Below are positions 13,687-26,200 of a stretch of DNA of 64,000 bases, piece by piece. Location of the stretch: assembly GCF_901933205.1 (NCBI RefSeq), contig NC_044590.1:4293501-4357500 (forward strand), written 5' to 3'. A model generated the notes under the pieces. The model was not told the origin of the DNA. It saw nothing but the letters and a program-made list of their open reading frames with translations, and did not search any database. The position numbers and the translations under genes are program-made. The stretch's first letter is position 1, and each line of letters starts with the position of its first letter. This DNA is from Camarhynchus parvulus (taxonomy: Eukaryota; Chordata; Aves; Passeriformes; Thraupidae).

Positions 13687-16353
13687 TTGCCCTTCCCTGT
13701 GATGGAATTGGGAGCAGCTCAGCTCTGCTGCATTTCCAGTGTGTTTGCTGTGTGTGAGCAGCTTCTGTCTCTGCCAGAGCCAAGCAGGGTCATCCCTGTG
13801 GGGCTGGAATCTCCTGCAGAGCTGCCCAGGTGAGCCAGGGCCATTGCTGCTGTGCAGAGTGACTGAAAACTCTGCAATCTTTGTGCCCTTGAAGCCTTTT
13901 CTGCAGTTCCTAAAGGCTCTTAGGAGAGGAGCTGGCTGTGCTAATCCCATGCTGAGCATTCACCTACCTGTGCTACCTGAGAGAAGCAATGTGGGGCAGA
14001 GAAGATGCTTGTTTGAAAAAAAAAGGAAAAAAGAATCAGACGATTTCTCTCAGGGTTTTCTCTGTCTCTAGTCAAGTTTGTTTTAAACTAATGGAAGTAA
14101 TTAGCAAGTCACAGAGGGACTTTGTCTACGAGGTAGCCATTTTTAGATAATGGAGCATAAAAGTCGACACAGTGACATATGACACCAGAGCAGCATCTTG
14201 GAGCCACGAGCTGGGTCTTAAGCAGATGTTTAAGTACTTTGAATACTGAAATCACTGCATACACATACAGAAAGGTTGGTGGTTTTTTTTCCTCTCAGAC
14301 TACTGTAGGGCTTTCTTTTAATCTCAGTAAAATCAAAGTAAACTCTGAAATGTTTTTTAATGTGCAGTCATTATCACTCCTTTCTTCTTTAAGTGTCTTT
14401 CAGTGAGTGATACGTGGGTACTTGGGGAACAGGGATGGAACTTGAGTTTTATGTGACCATCACACTGCAGAGGGGTGCAGCAATACAGCAGCTGATGTGC
14501 CAGGTTCCTGACAGTGACCATGGTGTTGAGCTGAAAATAAATACCATTTAGAAGTGAAGATGCACTTGATATGTTCACACGTATTTATTGTAGCTGTCAA
14601 TGCAGGGGAGATTTGTAAAATTCAGGAGAGATTAAGGTGATCTCCCAGCAGGGTGGTCCCAGAGGTCCAGGGAATCTCCCCTCACAGGTCTCTGGGATTG
14701 TCCCATTTCTTGTAGGTCGCAGCAAACCCTCATCCAGGCCTTTCAGGTAGTTTTTATGTACCAGATAACTTTATCCATCTTATTTTTTTATAAATCAATG
14801 TGTGACATTTGCTGTTTGTGCCCAGCAGTTGCTGCAGCATTTGGTAACACTTCCCACCACACACATAAAAATGTACCAGTGTGGTCTAAATAAACACACA
14901 GCGCAGAAAGCCTTTGTAGATGTACAGATATGACACAATCACAGCACCCCAGTTATTGAGGGGTGCACGTTGGTGAAGGAGGGGAAGGATTTTCCCCTCC
15001 TCTGCCATAGTCTGCTCCTCATTTCTCCCTACTTTGATGTGCCTGGGGACTTTAACCAAATGGGTTAAGCCATTTCCTGGCTGCTTTTTTCTTTCACCTG
15101 TGCCATGGTTGAGTTATTTTAAAATTTATATCCAAATTAGTGCTTGATTCAGCTCAGAGCAGGGCTGCAAAGCTGTGGTTGGTACAGGGGGAAAGGGGCA
15201 GCTGGGGTACAGCTGTCCCAGAAGCTCCTCTCCCTGGAGTGCCCTGCATCCCATCACCACAGCCAGCCTGGGTCAACCCATCTGCCCCAGCCCCTCTTCT
15301 GCAGGAATTAAGTGTCTGCTCAAGCCCACCAGAGCTGGCCCAGCAGGTTCTCCTCCTCTCCAGGCAGGCTGGAGCATCTCAGCATGGGAACCTGTCTAGC
15401 AATCCGAGCTGGAGCGCTGTGCATCCCCCCTCACTCACTTGAGATGTTTGTACGGGTACAATCTGTTTTCCTTCACCACATGTGTGTTCCGCCCCGTGGA
15501 TTACTGAAATGGCAGAAAGTGTTTGGTTTCCTGTGTTATTAGCTGCAGGTTCCATTTCTATCCGATTTGTCAATGCTGTCACATAATAGGGTTGAGGTTT
15601 TTTCCTGGTCTAATATATGTGACATGTTTCATAATGCCAATAAAAATAGTTTTCAAACTAGACTGTGAAAGACTTTGACCAAAAAAAAGGCGAAAATAGA
15701 AATATCAGCAACTGGGGGGCTTTGATCTGACAAAGTAGGCTTTCAAATGACACATTGTGGTTTATGAAGCACAGTTTTACAGTTCCTTTTTGCAGTAGCT
15801 GTAACATGTGACGGGTTGGCCAAGGTGGGAATGCAGCTCAGGACAGGGGGTCCAGTTCCAGCAGCAGATGCATGTTCCAGAATGGCTTCAACTTTTATTT
15901 CTGTGTTAAATTTTTTTGTTGTTTTTATATTTCTGATAATGGAATTGTTATGGGCTTTTGAATTTCAGTTAAGAATGTGCAAATAGCCTATCTGGTAAGT
16001 AGGTTATTGAAGGGTTAGGGAAATGGAGAACATTTCCTGAAAAAAAAATACCCACAGCGTGGGTAATAGACTCCAGTTGAATTTAAAAGATAATGGCAAC
16101 AAGGGAGAAATCCACTTGTACAAATGGGGAACAGCTGTGTTTGAGATCTAATGAAACTGTATCAAATACTTTAAAAATGGCTTACAACTTCTTCCCTGGG
16201 GAACAGAGATAAAGCACAAGAGCACTCCTGAAAGGTCGAAGAAACAGTTAAATCATTTCCTTGATGGTTATTAGAGATATAGAAGACATCAGTGAAAATT
16301 AAATGTCTGAAACTTGTATTTGATTGCTTTCCTTATCACGCCAATCTCACACA

Positions 16354-16382
16354 TTTCTCCCATCTCTTCCTCTCCGTTCTAG
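16354..16382 (+). other. CDH4: Splice acceptor of exon 3
   Basis: A 27-nt almost pure pyrimidine run (16354-16380) ends in the AG at 16381-16382. This is a strong acceptor. The next base begins a frame that continues cadherin prodomain sequence. A possible branch region lies in the 30 nt upstream around the CCAATCTCAC stretch, but no branch point can be fixed by eye. Confidence 0.88.
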
Positions 16383-16606
16383 TAAAATTTAATAACTGTG
16401 CTGGCAACAAGGGCGTGCGGTACGAAACCAACAGCCTGGACTTCAAGGTGAGGGCGGACGGGACCCTGTTCGCCGCCCACCACCTGCAGGTGCCCTCCAA
16501 GCAGCTGATCCTGGTGGTGACTGCCTGGGACCCCCAGACCCTGGGCAGATGGGAGGCCATGGTCAGGTTTCTGGTGGCAGACAAGTCCCAGCACAACGGA
16601 CACAAG
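16383..16606 (+). CDS. CDH4: CDH4 (R-cadherin) exon 3, prodomain
   Basis: Internal coding exon of a classical cadherin, a calcium-dependent homophilic adhesion receptor of the plasma membrane. The reading frame is entered in phase 1: the first two bases complete a split Val codon, and 74 whole codons follow to end in phase 0. The peptide starts [11 protein letters not shown], continues [15 protein letters not shown], then [10 protein letters not shown], and ends SQHNGHK. This matches the cadherin prodomain (Cadherin_pro family), which folds like an EC domain but is non-adhesive and is removed in the secretory pathway. The pattern YETNS-DFKV-ADGT, VTAWD-QT and the ending GHK is that of CDH4. 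CDH2 has a different prodomain here, with YESSEPADFKVDEDG. A strong pyrimidine tract and AG precede it, and GTAAGA follows. The length of 224 nt is the usual size of classical-cadherin exon 3. Skipping this exon would shift the frame. Exon number is inferred by homology. Confidence 0.93.
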
Positions 16607-16612
16607 GTAAGA
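16607..16612 (+). other. CDH4: Splice donor of exon 3
   Basis: AAG followed by GTAAGA is a near-consensus U1 site. The conserved cadherin peptide (ending GHK) stops here, and the frame continues only into a T-rich intron. Confidence 0.9.
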
Positions 16613-16687
16613 GGTTTTTTTTAAAACTCTTTTTCTTGCTTTGTTCTTCCTTTGCCCCAAAGTGTTTGTGTTGTCTGGTCTGTGCTT

Positions 16688-16787
16688 CATAAGGAAGTGT
16701 CCAGGTAGGAGATACCACGAGCAATATCAATTCCTACCATAAGGAAGTGTCCAGGTAGGAGATACCATGAGCAGCATCAAATTCTTT
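16688..16787. repeat. 50-bp direct tandem duplication after exon 3
   Basis: Copy 1 starts at 16688 and copy 2 at 16738, both with CATAAGGAAGTGTCCAGGTA. The first 30 bases are identical; about three substitutions and a one-base shift occur in the rest. The duplication starts 81 bp beyond the exon 3 donor. Confidence 0.93.
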
Positions 16788-17100
16788 GCAAATGATCCTT
16801 GAACCTCTCTGACAGAAATTATTTAAGGTCTCCAGTGAGTGAGGTGTTCTCTGAGTTCATACTTCTGTGTTTTTAAGTGACCGCTTGTCTCTGTCATACT
16901 CCGTACATCATGTACATCATGTTTGCACCTCATGGCTGATAATCTCTCTTGACTCCCAAGTCAAACCAGGAGATGAAGGGTGAAGAGTCAAAACTAACCA
17001 TCTTCCTGATGGTTTTAAGCTCAGATTTCTTTTGTGACAGCGCAATCGCACACTGGCAGCTCTGCCCTGCTCCTCATCTCCCCGGTTTTCAGAGTCACTC

Positions 17101-17290
17101 TTGCGAGCAATCTGCATGGCCCTGCCGCTTCCAGAGGGGAGATTTGGGCTCGTTCCTTCCCTTGCAAGGACGGGGAGCGTTGCTGCTGCCTGATAAGGGC
17201 CACGTGCTGACACACGGGGCGGGCAGCGGAGCGCGCGGTGCCAAACGTCCCCTGCGCTCAGTGCCAGCAGCTCCCCTCACCCAGCCCGGC
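17101..17290. other. CpG-dense patch in intron 3
   Basis: I count 15 CpG dinucleotides in 190 bp, including GAGCGCGCGG and one CACGTG. The surrounding intron is CpG-poor. It lies about 500 bp after exon 3. It could be a small CpG island, an intronic enhancer or just GC drift. No TATA box or start site is assigned. It is short for a standard CpG island. Confidence 0.5.
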
Positions 17291-20152
17291 AGGGGAAAAG
17301 CCAGAGCCAGCCTTGCAGGCAGCAGGGTACAGATGGTTTCTCTCTGCTTTAGCTCCATACACGCTGCTGAAAGGCAGGAGGGCTCTGTCCCTGCCCTGCA
17401 GTCTGAGAGCAGTGTTCCTTCAGTGAAAATCTGCTGGTGGGCTGCACAGAGCCACTGCAGCTGGGGGCTGCTCCAGGAAAACACATTTCTGCTCTGCCCC
17501 TGGAGCAGCTGTCACTTTCCCACCTCTTCCATATAAGTTCTGGCAGCAGCAGTTCACATTTTCGTTTTCACTGCTAGTCTGGGCTGAAGATCTTTCTCTG
17601 CATGGAGTAAATGCAGTTATCTTCAGTTATCAGTTATCTCTGGTGCTGGCTCAAACAGTGCACGGCTGGGCTGGTTGAGTGGTGGCATTTGGGCAGGATT
17701 TGGCAGGGAATTGTTTCCAAGAGCCTGGTTTATTGCTGGATCTTGAGGACCAGCAGGGTAAGGATGAAGGTGTGTGTGTGTCCTGGGGGCAGCCGTGGCT
17801 CCTCCAGGGACAGGTGGGGTGTCGTGGCCGTGGCTGTAATTTGGATTAATTAACCATTAACCACTAATGGTCCAAACAACAAGACTGGCTTCTGCTGCCA
17901 TCCTGTCTGTAGTGCTTGGACAGAGTGCAGGGCAGGGTGGGGAAAGAAGGAGAGAATTCCTGTGCAAGTTGTTAGAATTCCACCGTGTAACTCTGTGCTG
18001 TTTGGGACAGCTTTTGCCACATTTGAGGCAAAAAGGAAAAACTTGGACAGGCTTAAATCTCTCACTTGCCCAGTGGGCTGACCCCTGAGGTTTTGCAGGG
18101 CTTAGAGTCATATGAATAAACTTCTTCTGCTGTTCAGTAGAGCTTGAGCTTGTGGAAGATGTAATTAAACCCTGTTTGTTATTGTCAACTCGATTTGCCA
18201 TTTCTAACCAAAGAAATACTGCTTCCTTCTAAAAGTAATTAAATATCGAAGGAACAAAGTAAGATGTCTTACATGCTGCTTTAAATTTCTTCTCAGTGTA
18301 GCAGAAAAAAAACCTGAATAAGCACACATTTCTGTTTTAGTAGAATGTTTGGTTGGAAATTCATCTAATGTTAATGTAATCTGAACTCTGGTTGAAAACA
18401 GAGAGCTAAGCTTCTTAAAATTCATATCCCTCCTTTCTAAAAGCCTTATTAGTGTGTAGTTTGAGGCTGGAAAAATACAGAAAACAAGACAAATGACAAG
18501 GTCATGAGCAGTTTTATTGTGGGTCCCTATAGCAGGCATCTGACTTGTATTTTATTTAAATGCCTGTGGTTTTTGCAAGCAAAATAATCCATTGTTTACT
18601 AAAGAAATAAATATGATTATGAGATTATTTTAAAAAATAATAGTGTTTATGCAGAAAAAAAGAACCCCAAACCTTACAATATCCAGTTCAATATGTTTCA
18701 GGCCGTGACCCTTATATGTTTTATGGCTTTTACTAGAGGCAGATTTCACATTTGGTTTTGTGTAGAATAATATGACTCAAGCGAAACTATATATATTTTT
18801 TTCTTTTTAAAGACATTTCAGATTGTTTTGTTATACTCAGGATATAGAGATGGCAATTGTGAGAGAGAAAGGAGGAGGTGACCTGAGAGAGGGAGGGAGA
18901 CCAGTTTTCTTCTGGTGCATCCATTTATTTCCATTTTACTTTGTAAATTTGTGACTGATTTTGCGAAAATGCTGAACAATTCCCAGACATTATAAATAAT
19001 TGGCATGAAATTCAGTTACTGCACCTGCTGATCACTGTTTGTTGGCACCTACAGCACAAAAAAAGTCCTTTTACCTTGGAGCAATGAGCAATGGCCCTCA
19101 GTGAGGGCAGTCCCTCATGACAGGGGCCTTGCTGCTCCTCAGAACCCCCTCTGAAAGGATAAATCAGAATTTAGTTCATGATTATCCAGGGATTAAAACT
19201 GCATCAAAACCAGTCCTCCTAGAATGGCCATTATTACACATTTGGTTTATTGTGGAGGTTATAATACAGAACAAATGTTATGGGAGAAAGCAATGGTTTT
19301 GGGATGCTGGCTGAGATTCTGTGGGGCCAGGAGTGAGCCTGCCTGCACAGTGGGACAGTGGGCTCCTTTCCAGGAGAGCACAGAGGATTTATCCAGCAAT
19401 AAATGATCCTTTGGATCTGTGATCCTTTCTTGTCGCAGCGTGTTTGACTGAAATTCTGTGCAACAGGCTGGGAGTGCTTGGGTGGTGGCCAGGGGCTTCC
19501 AAGGCAGCAGATCCTTTCTTGTTGGGCCAGTCCCCACTTTGTGTGCTTCCACTGCAAAATCAGAAGGTTTGGTGTCCATACCTGTGCCCCAGATCCTCCA
19601 GCTTAACCTGGCTCTTGATGCAGCCTAACATTTTGATGGGGAGGACGCAGCACAGTGACAATTCCCCTCTTTCACAGCGTTGGCCTTATAAATGTGCTGA
19701 TTGCTTGAGATGACTGAATAACCTGCCAGATTTCAGTGAAAAACACTGTAAGGAAAGAGTTCTAACTGCTACATTAAGGTGTCATGCTAGTAGGGTGAAA
19801 TGATAGAAAAGAAGGGAAATAGTTTAAAAATGTGCTTTATGATACATGAAGCATACATGTCCCCTCCTCCCCAGCAAACACTTGAATGTAAACTTTTTTT
19901 TTTGTTAATACAAGTGATGTTAGTAACTCAGGGAACTTTTTTGTTCAGTCTTGCAGGAAACCTGATAGCAATTCAATTAGAAAATGCAAATGAGGTCACT
20001 CATTTCCCACAAGAGTGCTGAATTACCCCAGAGGAAACTGAGTGATATTCCAGGATAACAATAAATACTTAAGATAAAGTTTCTTCTACTGTTCTTGTCT
20101 GGCTGCCTGTTGTTCCAACTGAAAGTTTCAATCGGGGCTGTGGGTGTAGTTT

Positions 20153-20219
20153 GGGAAGAAGGAAAAAGAAAATAAAAGAAAAAAGAAAAGAATAAAGGAG
20201 AAAAGGAAAAGAGAAAAGA
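20153..20219. repeat. 67-nt purine-rich tract
   Basis: The + strand is all A or G from 20153 to 20219 except for T at 20173 and 20193. It is made of AAAAG- and GGAAA-like words. Such tracts are common introns of birds; mirror symmetry is only partial. Confidence 0.85.
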
Positions 20220-23200
20220 TGCTATTTTTATGAAATAAAGTCTTTGTGGCTTGTGTCAGCATTTGTGAAAGATGAACTTGAGTGGGATAATGCTCCAGAA
20301 GAAAGCAAAGTAAAGCCAGGCTTTACTTATCTGGAATTAGCAGTGTAATGTCTTCTTTTCTAAGAGTGCATGCTATTATTTTGAAAAATTGGATATTGAT
20401 TCAACCAAAAGTCTAAAAATGAAAGTTATATTTGTGAACAGTGACGTTGCTGAGGACTGCAATCTTCAGAGTGTCCTGTGTTTTAGTTACAGAAACTCAA
20501 ATTTTCCCATTTATGAGTAGAAATGTTGTTCCATTCGTCCTTCACACCCTGCACCTGCCCTCTGTGTCCATCAGTCCAAGCTCCTCCTCATCATTCCTTG
20601 AAAACCAACTTCCCCCACCCTCTGTGCTGGCTCATCCCATCTGAAGTTCTGACCTTCTCATTTACATTGATTGTTTTCTTTAATTTTCAGTCCTTTCGTG
20701 TGTCTAAGGCACATCTGGCAAATTTTCTTCTGTATTTATTTAGCTGTCTATTTTTCTGTAGTTCTCACCTCACAAGATAAAATCCAGATTTGTAGAAATA
20801 CAGCATAGAAAGGAATTCATAGCAGAAAAGCTTAGAGGTACAGGATATATTGAGCACATGTAAGATGTCAGTCATCTGCTGCCAGTGACTTAGTTTAGTG
20901 GGAAAAAAAATGCTGTTTTCTTTGAACTGTGTTTATGTCAACCAAAGTTTCTCATTGTTTGAGCTTTTCAAATTCTGAGCATGGAAATATGTAAATTTTT
21001 GTAATGTTAAATCACTGGGAATTGTGCAATTAAATTCAGAAATGTATGAGGTCTGCAGCTAGTGTTTAAAACATTGAGAACTGCTGTCAGAAATCAATTC
21101 TTGCTTAAGCCCAGCTTGTGTTTTATTATATCTCATCTTATTTTGGGCTGCTTTCATAACCCAGCTATGAGTCCACAGCCAGACAATGTGAATGTGAAAA
21201 GCTGGTTTTTACAGACAGAGGGCTTTTTTTTTTTTATTTAAAGCCTTTAAATAATCATCTGTGGTATTTCACCTGGCAGTGGTTTTAAATTCCAAGAACA
21301 GCCTTTTATTGCTGATCACAAGCACAAAGGTCTCTGGGCAAGGAAAGGCTTATTCAGCACTGCTCTCATTGATGGCCTGGGTTATTGTGCAGCCAGGATG
21401 CTCTGCACGGGCTGGGGAGCCCTCCCTTGAAGGAGGAAAATCAGAGTTTGAGTGGGATCTGTGCTTCCAGTGACTCCAGTCTCCCTGGCACTGTTGGGCA
21501 GGTGCACCTGGAGGAAATGAGACAAAATGTGTTCACTTCCTTCCTTCTTTTCCCGGCACTGGGGTGAGATGTTACCTATGGCATCAGGGTGAGGGGAGTT
21601 TGCCCCATCAAACTGTTTTATCACTAGAGAAGGGCTGAGAAAATGAGGTTTTTAGTTGTCATCCTGCCTTTTTCTGACAATGCTGGTGCATATTTTGAGT
21701 ACTGGGTCATTACAGTGGCACTGTCCTCTTTCACTACCTCTGTGGGGGATCCAAGGCAATAACTAAATCCAGCAAAATAGCAACTGGAATAATTTTTATT
21801 TCTGTATCTCATCAGTCAAGCAAGACCTGGATTTATCTGTCAGGCAGGATACATGCAGAGATTTCTGTTTCCTTCAGATAACTTCTGAGACATTGTTTGG
21901 GGTTTTAACAAATCAGATCAGTGGAAAAGATAAGAAAGAAGATGACTAATAAATTAGTATCATATAATTGTTACCAGGGAGACTGCTCATGATATTTGTG
22001 CAAGTCTAATGAAGATGCATCTGCTGAACTTGCCTGACCTCGTGCTTGAGTGAATTTGAACGTCTCACCTGTAATCATTGCAGGAGGAGAGAGTGGTGGT
22101 TGTGAAAACACGTGAACTTCCCTGGCCTGATTTTCAGTTGTGCTGCATGCCATGGCCTCGTGCTGCAGCCCGGATAAGATATGACACACAGGTGCTCATT
22201 GCCTTGGAAAATCAGCCCACCACGGGAAGTTTCCAAGCACTGCACTTGCTGCATTTAGTTCTTAAGCAGTCAGCATCATACCAAGGGTCAGGCTCAAAGC
22301 CGTGCTCAAAAGACCATCTGTAAGTGAAATTCACTCCAGATCTGTCTTCCTTCAAACAAAAAGAAGTCCTAAGGATTGAAGTGCTGACACGGAAATAAGT
22401 TTTTCCTGATAAAACAAACCCCTTGGACTGCTGTGTGCTCCTGCTGTGATGTGTTCCTTGCCCTTGCCAGATCAAAGCTTTTGACCTCCCATTTCATGTT
22501 CTTTGTTGGTAACTGCTGAAGTCTGACTGCCACTTCAAAAAAAATATTTTGGACTGGATATCCTAAAAATACCTTCATTGCTGTGATAATCTGATGACAG
22601 CTGCTTGTAAACATGAGTTTGAGTGCAGACAAAAATTGCTTCATACAGACATGTCCATTAAAATAAACTGGTTTTATGGAATTTACATGTCCAGGATCTT
22701 TCCTTTAGCCCAGCAAGCTGAGACACATTGGTAGGTGCAAGCTCAGTGTGAAGGAGGATTTTTGGTTCCTCCAGCCTCTGGAGGCCAGGTCCTGGATTGT
22801 GGGATGAGGCAGTGACCCTCTGGCGTGTCCAGCTGGGGGAGTGCCAGGGATGGGTGTCCAGCAGAGCAAAGTGGCCTGAGAGCCTCGAGGAGTGGGATCT
22901 CAAACACTGTGCCCGCCCAGCAAAGCATTTAAACTCAGGCTTAAATTCCATCTTGCAAATTGAGATAAATTGAATGTGTCCTCACGGTTAAATCTGAGCA
23001 TTTCTTAGGTGCACTCTGGAATTGGAGGAAAAAAAAGAAGAACAGTCTTTTCTCAAGAGCCTCTTGAAATAACCAAAGGATAACTTGAAAGGGCAAATTC
23101 TCACACTAGCACTGAGGAGAAGTACCAGACTGAATTACTTTACTTTGTGCTAAAGTAGCAGCAGCGCCTGTGATCTTTTAAATCTCTTGTGATCTTTTTA

Positions 23201-26200
23201 CTTGCAAACATTATGAAGAGGAGGAGTATTGTTACATTTAATTCATTATGATTATTTTAATTCATGTATCTTTTGAACCTCATGGCTTTAGAGAAATAAA
23301 ATGAGATTACAATTTTTCACAGGCTTTTAAGGGGTAGACTTGCTCCCACTTCTTTCTGTGATGAAGAGCACTTGTAGTAGTCTGAGTTTTAGAAGCAAAA
23401 GAATTGTGTTTTGGAGCCATGCTTTCAATTATGTTTTAGAAATTTTATTGGGGAGGAAGGACTCAGATTGCTAGCCCAGATTTTTCATACATTTTTCTCA
23501 AGATCAGGTGCAGGATGAGAGGTAATTCCAAGCTGCAATAGAGGTTTTCACTGTATAGTATGTGGCAAGATCTACCACCTTTTTTCCTAATATGCAGTAC
23601 ATAACAAGTATGAGTATTTTGTGGTTTAATAGCCCTACTCTTGAGAAGTGCTTGTACTTCTGAAGCCATTGTGTATGGCTTCTCCCAATTATGAGAATGA
23701 CATTAACTTGAAGATAGAAGTGTCTCTTGGTAAACACTAGAAGGTAGAGTACAACAGTAATTTAGATGTTTCTTAAACAATCCTACCTGAGAAGCACTGT
23801 GAGATTAGATCTTACAAAGGGAGTGTGAAAAGGTCAAGTTGATGTGGGGAGCTTTGCAAGGAAACAACCTCATCAGAACTTTTCCTGTTGGGATAAGATG
23901 TTCAGGCCATAAAATGAGGAGGAGAAGTACATCCAGAGCTGTGCTTTGGGGGTGATGTCATCTTCTGTCCATTGACAGCTCCTGCAATATTCAAAGCCTG
24001 ACAATGACAAGAAAAGTATCACAGATGCTGGAAACCTGTGGGAGCCATAAAAGATTCCACCAAAGGCAGACAGATTTCTAAGGTACCTGCTTTGGTACAT
24101 GATTCTTCCAGAGAGTGGGAGAGGAAGATCATTTGAAACCCTGAGAGAGTGCACTGGCCAGGAGGTGCCTCTAATCATCCATGTGGTACCACAGAATAAG
24201 TCTGAGCACAGCTCTGCCTCTCCTTCCCTGCCGAAACTCCCATCCCTTAGAGATCCTGTGGGCATTTTGTGTCTGCTCAGTAACGAAGTGAGCGCGCTGC
24301 CCGTGCCCGTCGTGACTGCAGCACAAAAGCAAAGCCTATTGAAGTGCTCTGGGAACTGGATTTCAGCTTAAATTGGTGATAACTTACCCAACAGAAAGCG
24401 TGGGTGAGCTCAGGAGATTTCTGATTTCAATTAAATTATACTGGGAAATCCACATCTCCCGTCCCAGCCTGGTCAGCAGGCGCCCAAAAAGCCCCATTCT
24501 GGCCCTGGGGGTGTTAGCTGCAGCCTGTGTCCATGGGGCCCTCACCAACTCTGTTAGGTTTTCTGATCAAAGAGATTAACGTGTATTTGGGTTTTTTAAA
24601 TAAGAATCTTCTGTTATAACCACATGGGTTATGCCCAGAGCTGGTGCATCTCTTTTCTCTGGAGTCCAGACTTAACTCAGCATTTAATTACAGTAACCCA
24701 CAAAGGGCCCTGCTGCACCTTTTGCAAGGAAAGGATCTTCTCCTGCCTGACTCACAAGCCAGTCTGTCGTGTTCTCCCTATTTAAAAATTCCCTGGGTTT
24801 TACCTCATACTATTCTTCAGCTTTTTTCTTGCTTTGCAGCCCTGCAACACCAAGGAGCATTTTGACTCCTGAGTCACTCTGATCACATTTTATTACTTCT
24901 ATCGGGTAAAATTTTCCAAAGCCTGCAAAGCCAGCCAGATACCTAACAACCTTAAATTTGCATTCATGCCTCATTTTTCAGCTCTCAAGGAACAGGGCAT
25001 GTAGAGCTTTGACACTGACTCCTCAGGAACGAGGGGTTTTGGCATGGCTGATGCATTTGTGTGTGTTTCGTGGCTCATTCTCCTCTGAGGGCAGTAATTT
25101 GGTTAGCTTTTAGTCAAACTTTTTCTTCCGTGTCAGCTGATGTGTTCTGGAAGCTCATGCACTTGCCAAATCTGACAATTTTTCTTACTAATTGACTCTA
25201 ATGCGAACTTCTCTATGCAGCCCCACTGCTAGCTGATAAAAACAAAAAGTAATGAATTTTTGCTTAACTAGCTGATTTAATTAAAATGTTTTATACTGTA
25301 CTTGTATGGCTTCTATAAATGGAGAGGTAATTTTGTTTAATGAGTTCCTAACCAAACATTCCTGATTGTACGTAGCCAGATTTGATAAAGGTCACAAACG
25401 CTGCAATTCCACTGTTTGCTTTTGGAAGTCGTGATGATCAAACAGCTTGCTTGGGTACTGGAAATATCCTGTCAGGATTGGTTCCCTCTATTCCTGTTTA
25501 TACCAGAAATTATTAGTATAGTTTTAGGAGCAGAGGGGGTTCTTCTCTGTATTTGAACACTGTTCATTATCTTTAAAGTGGAAGTGTACTGCCAAAATCC
25601 CATCTCATTGTCAATTAGTGGCTTCTCTGCAAACACATTAATTTAATGCCCCTGCTGAAGAGCTGTGTATTTTGGAACATCTTGCTGCTAAAACAATAGT
25701 TTTCAGAGCTCTTTGACACAAATCATTCATGAATGGCAATTTATGCCGTGATGGTAATGGGATGTGACATGCAGCTATCTTTGATTAAATTTACCACAGC
25801 TTTCAACTATTAGTAAATAAAGCTAATACAGACAGTCATCTCAGAGTTCTGGAGGGTGGATAAGGAGAAAAACAGATTATGGATTCCTTACCTGTGCAGT
25901 TCCTAAATAATAGCTGCACATAGCACAACTATAATAAATTAAAGTCTAAAATAAAAAGTCTGATCTTTTTAAAACTACTTTTTTTTCCTGTCTCCAACTT
26001 CAGCAAATTCAGCAATGACCTAAATAAAAAAGGAATCAATTACCGTAAAATAAATAAATTTGCTGTTTGTTCTGCAACCCTTTCATTCTACTGTATGAGA
26101 ACACAAAATGGAATATCTTTCTATACTGAAAGATCAAAAACTGGAGAAATGGTGCATTTTGGGAAAAAAGGGTTCATTCGTCCTCCACTGCTGTCCCTGA

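Larger units (their letters stand above)
1..16382 (+). other. CDH4: CDH4 intron 2 (3' part), no gene seen
   Basis: The stretch runs from the window edge to the exon 3 acceptor. It shows no cadherin exon 2 peptide (the short segment with the prodomain N-terminus), so the intron extends beyond the window. It is mostly AT-rich single-copy-looking DNA. It contains three CR1 fragments (2881-2972, 10897-11170, 13600-13686), short microsatellites, and locally GC-richer patches near 1015-1530, 6080-6450, 7100-7330 and 15140-15440. Open frames there are short and without recognisable domains. The intron assignment follows from the + strand exon at its end. I see no RNA gene. Confidence 0.85.

Noticed and set aside
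13438..13959. 173-codon minus-strand frame ending in IYIYIYTHTH repeats
   Set aside because: The tail is the GT/AT microsatellite translated, and the middle is antisense CR1. Not a gene.
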